DNA of 64,000 bases from an uncultured Nostoc sp. (GTDB lineage Bacteria; Cyanobacteriota; Cyanobacteriia; Cyanobacteriales; Nostocaceae). Shown here piece by piece: positions 62,017 through 64,000 of this stretch (its first letter is position 1; every line of letters starts with the position of its first letter). A program made the position numbers and the translations under genes. The notes beneath the pieces were generated by a model. It was not told where the DNA came from. It worked only from the letters and a program-made list of their open reading frames with translations, and did not search any database. The stretch is from positions 1-64,000 of the forward strand of contig NZ_CALMFY010000216.1 in assembly GCF_937863485.1 (NCBI RefSeq). The letters run 5' to 3'.

Positions 62017-64000
62017 TTAAACATTACGTTCAATCGCAATAATTTCAGTATATTCATACTCGTTCGGACTTTGTTTCACCAAAGGATATCTTTCTCCACC
62101 CAACTTAATATAATCTTGTTCGCAATCTGGCTTAGAAGAATAATACGTCAGCACATATTCTCTACCAATTCTGTCTGTCATTTCTGCTTCTACTTCACCC
62201 CGCCACTGAGTCTTAGTAACTAAAACTATCAACTGATTCGCTAATTGGGGAATTGTTTTCGCAATATGTCGCCGCGAACTTTCATCTAAACTACCGAAAG
62301 GTGAATCCATGACAATTGGGAAAGTGCTACTATCGGGAATCATCATCATTTTTCGCTTCTCACTCCATTCGCGTACTTTGTCAATGATGCTGGCAATAAA
62401 AGATAAACTGAGAATCTGATTTTCTCCAGTGGATGCTGCAACTGGTGCTTCTATCCCTGTAGTATTTTCTACTAATGTCAATTCATATTTATCGCTAATT
62501 CTAGGAATGTATGGAGTTACAGAAATCTCTGTGAATATCTCTTGGACTCGCTTTTCTAGTTGCAGACGAAATTGTTGTTCTTGACGATTTCTAACTTCTG
62601 TTAACCGTTCGATTGCATCTTGAGTGGCATTAATCCGTCGCTGTGCTAAAGTTTGCTTGTCTTCATTCAGCTTTTGTTTAGCAATTTGTTTGTTTAAACC
62701 TTCAATTTCAGTTGTAAGTTGAGCAATTTGCTGCTGATTTGCACCCTGTTCTCGATTCAATTCATCAATTTTACTTTCAATTTCATCTAACCGTTTTTGT
62801 AAATTGCTAATTTCTTCATTAGCATCTTTTCGCAACCGTTCTTGAATATTGTCTAAATCGCCTTCAATTTGGGATATACTTTGCCTTAATTGATTAATCC
62901 TAGTTTGTTCTCTATCAACTTCTTCCCAAAATCCTATCGCTTGCTTATCAATTTCATCTACTTGTGCGCTCATCCGAATTGCAGTTTCTTCCACCGCTGA
63001 GGAACCTGCTCTATTTAACCAAGTAGTCACATGAGTATGAGAATGATTACCCTCGTGTAATTCTGCGCCACAAATACAGCGTTGAGAATTGAGTAAATCA
63101 TTCACAAATTCCCGCGAAATTCCTGATGTTAACTCGCCTCGCTGCTTCAAATCATTGATAATTCCTCGGAACTGTGCTGTAGTCTCCGACAGTAAAACGG
63201 TATAACCCCGCGCGGAAATAACTTTTTTCAGCGCTTCTTTGGTTTTTTTATATTCTTCTTGGTTCGCCGCTTTCTGCGATTCTAAATTCTGCCATCTTTC
63301 TTGCAATTCCTTAGCAGCACTAAGTTCTCTCAAACGGTTACTTGTCTCTTTTTTAAAGGTTTGTTGATATTCTAACTCTTCTTTAATTTCCGTTTGCCGT
63401 TTGGTAATGCGTTCACGCTCTCGCTCTATCTTTTCTTGCTGTCGTAACAGTTGTTTAGTTTCGGAATCACCAATAGCTTTTAACTCATTTTCTAGAGTTT
63501 TTTTAGCATCTCCCAAATGTCTGATGGAACGGTTAATTACCTCCACACCCAAGAAAATTTTTGTAGCTTCGGCAATTTCAGCTTTTTTATCAGAACGGAC
63601 TATTTGTTCAATTCGTTCGCCGTCAAAGAAAAAATATTGATGTAAACTAGCCGGTAAAATTTGATTGATTATATCGTCTGGTTGCTGATTTGGTATATTC
63701 CATTTACCATCGTCCCCACTAACCCACATGGTTAACTGAGTTTTGCCAGCATCAAAGTCACTTTCGTTTTTGTAACCCCGACAGGCGCGTTTAACTCGAT
63801 AGCGTTTACCTTCATGTTCCCAGCCAATTTCTACCCAACATTCTACAGCTTGACCTTTTTGATTTTCTGCGATCGTACGCTTATTTACTAACTGCTCTAT
63901 CGATGCAAACGCTGCACTAAATTTATCATACAGTACCCACGTAAAGGCATTTAGCAAGCTAGTTTTACCAGAGCCATTATTGCCATGAATAATTGTCGTG
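62017..64000 (-). CDS. DndD-like SMC ATPase, partial at the window edge
   Basis: At least 660 residues; the start lies beyond 64000. The visible N-terminus has HGNNGSGKTSLLNAFTWVLY (Walker A, codons near 63990-63930), then QYFFFDGERIEQIVRSDKK, long coiled coils, a QRCICGAELHEG pair like a zinc-hook (C-x-C), STGENQILSLSFIASIIDKV (signature) and FPIVMDSPFGSLDESSRRHI (Walker B). This is the layout of DndD/Rad50-type AAA ATPases with coiled coils, but the sequence differs from the dndD here. It is probably part of another defence module extending to the right. Confidence 0.85.
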   Translation of the reverse strand, partial: TTIIHGNNGSGKTSLLNAFTWVLYDKFSAAFASIEQLVNKRTIAENQKGQAVECWVEIGWEHEGKRYRVKRACRGYKNESDFDAGKTQLTMWVSGDDGKWNIPNQQPDDIINQILPASLHQYFFFDGERIEQIVRSDKKAEIAEATKIFLGVEVINRSIRHLGDAKKTLENELKAIGDSETKQLLRQQEKIERERERITKRQTEIKEELEYQQTFKKETSNRLRELSAAKELQERWQNLESQKAANQEEYKKTKEALKKVISARGYTVLLSETTAQFRGIINDLKQRGELTSGISREFVNDLLNSQRCICGAELHEGNHSHTHVTTWLNRAGSSAVEETAIRMSAQVDEIDKQAIGFWEEVDREQTRINQLRQSISQIEGDLDNIQERLRKDANEEISNLQKRLDEIESKIDELNREQGANQQQIAQLTTEIEGLNKQIAKQKLNEDKQTLAQRRINATQDAIERLTEVRNRQEQQFRLQLEKRVQEIFTEISVTPYIPRISDKYELTLVENTTGIEAPVAASTGENQILSLSFIASIIDKVREWSEKRKMMMIPDSSTFPIVMDSPFGSLDESSRRHIAKTIPQLANQLIVLVTKTQWRGEVEAEMTDRIGREYVLTYYSSKPDCEQDYIKLGGERYPLVKQSPNEYEYTEIIAIERNV

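Overview
The window is chromosomal DNA of a filamentous, Nostoc-like cyanobacterium. The evidence is gene content: chlorophyll synthase (chlG), the photosystem II protein psbU, BtpA, a PucC/BCD-type transporter, Get3d, and cyanobacteria-only families such as DUF2862, DUF3120 and the DUF512 radical-SAM protein. The DNA also carries many HIP1 octamers (GCGATCGC), short tandem repeats of the AGTCAAA and CTCCTAA type, small dispersed repeats and five Uma2 (DUF820) loci. No rRNA, tRNA or CRISPR array was recognised.

Layout. 0.6-1.4 kb: comB. 1.4-12 kb (minus strand): a surface-polysaccharide cluster with rfbD, rfbC and rfbA (dTDP-rhamnose), three GT4-type glycosyltransferases, gmd, a Wzm/Wzt-type ABC exporter and a membrane acyltransferase. 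12.3-13.7 kb: a badly decayed Uma2 gene beside an intact one. 13.9-20.5 kb: photosynthesis and housekeeping genes (DUF2862, get3d, chlG, cupin, inositol-phosphatase family, BCD transporter). 20.7-22.9 kb: an unrecognised pair, one protein with an HNH-like motif and a glycine-rich membrane region, the other with a glycine-rich membrane anchor. 23-49.4 kb: mostly core genes (aldo/keto reductase, DEAD-box helicase, rimO, btpA, VKOR-thioredoxin fusion, CHASE2-PAS-GGDEF cyclase, nadB, psbU, uppP, a DUF512 radical-SAM protein, a GH10-like lipobox-free exported hydrolase, a PQQ-type dehydrogenase, HEAT protein, AmpG-like transporter).

49.5-64 kb is a DNA-phosphorothioation (Dnd) defence island. On the minus strand are dndC, dndD, dndE and a Dnd-associated methyltransferase. 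Divergent from them are a DndB-like DGQHR protein and an AIPR-family protein. Facing these is a two-gene operon of a Dnd-associated small protein and an HNH endonuclease whose N-terminus resembles sulfur-binding domains. Between dndD and dndC sit a small XRE-type regulator and a divergent small gene, separated by two related palindromes. No dndA cysteine desulfurase and no dndFGH restriction genes are present in the window. The island ends with Uma2 genes and a second DndD-like ATPase that runs off the right edge.

Main unusual points: dndE is interrupted by one in-frame amber codon, with the rest of the gene intact. A Uma2 gene in the same island has the same kind of lesion. A 36-bp dispersed repeat sits in frame inside the dndC coding sequence. 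A candidate phosphorothioate-sensing nuclease lies next to a Dnd modification locus, which would normally be self-harmful unless modification is lost or its specificity differs.
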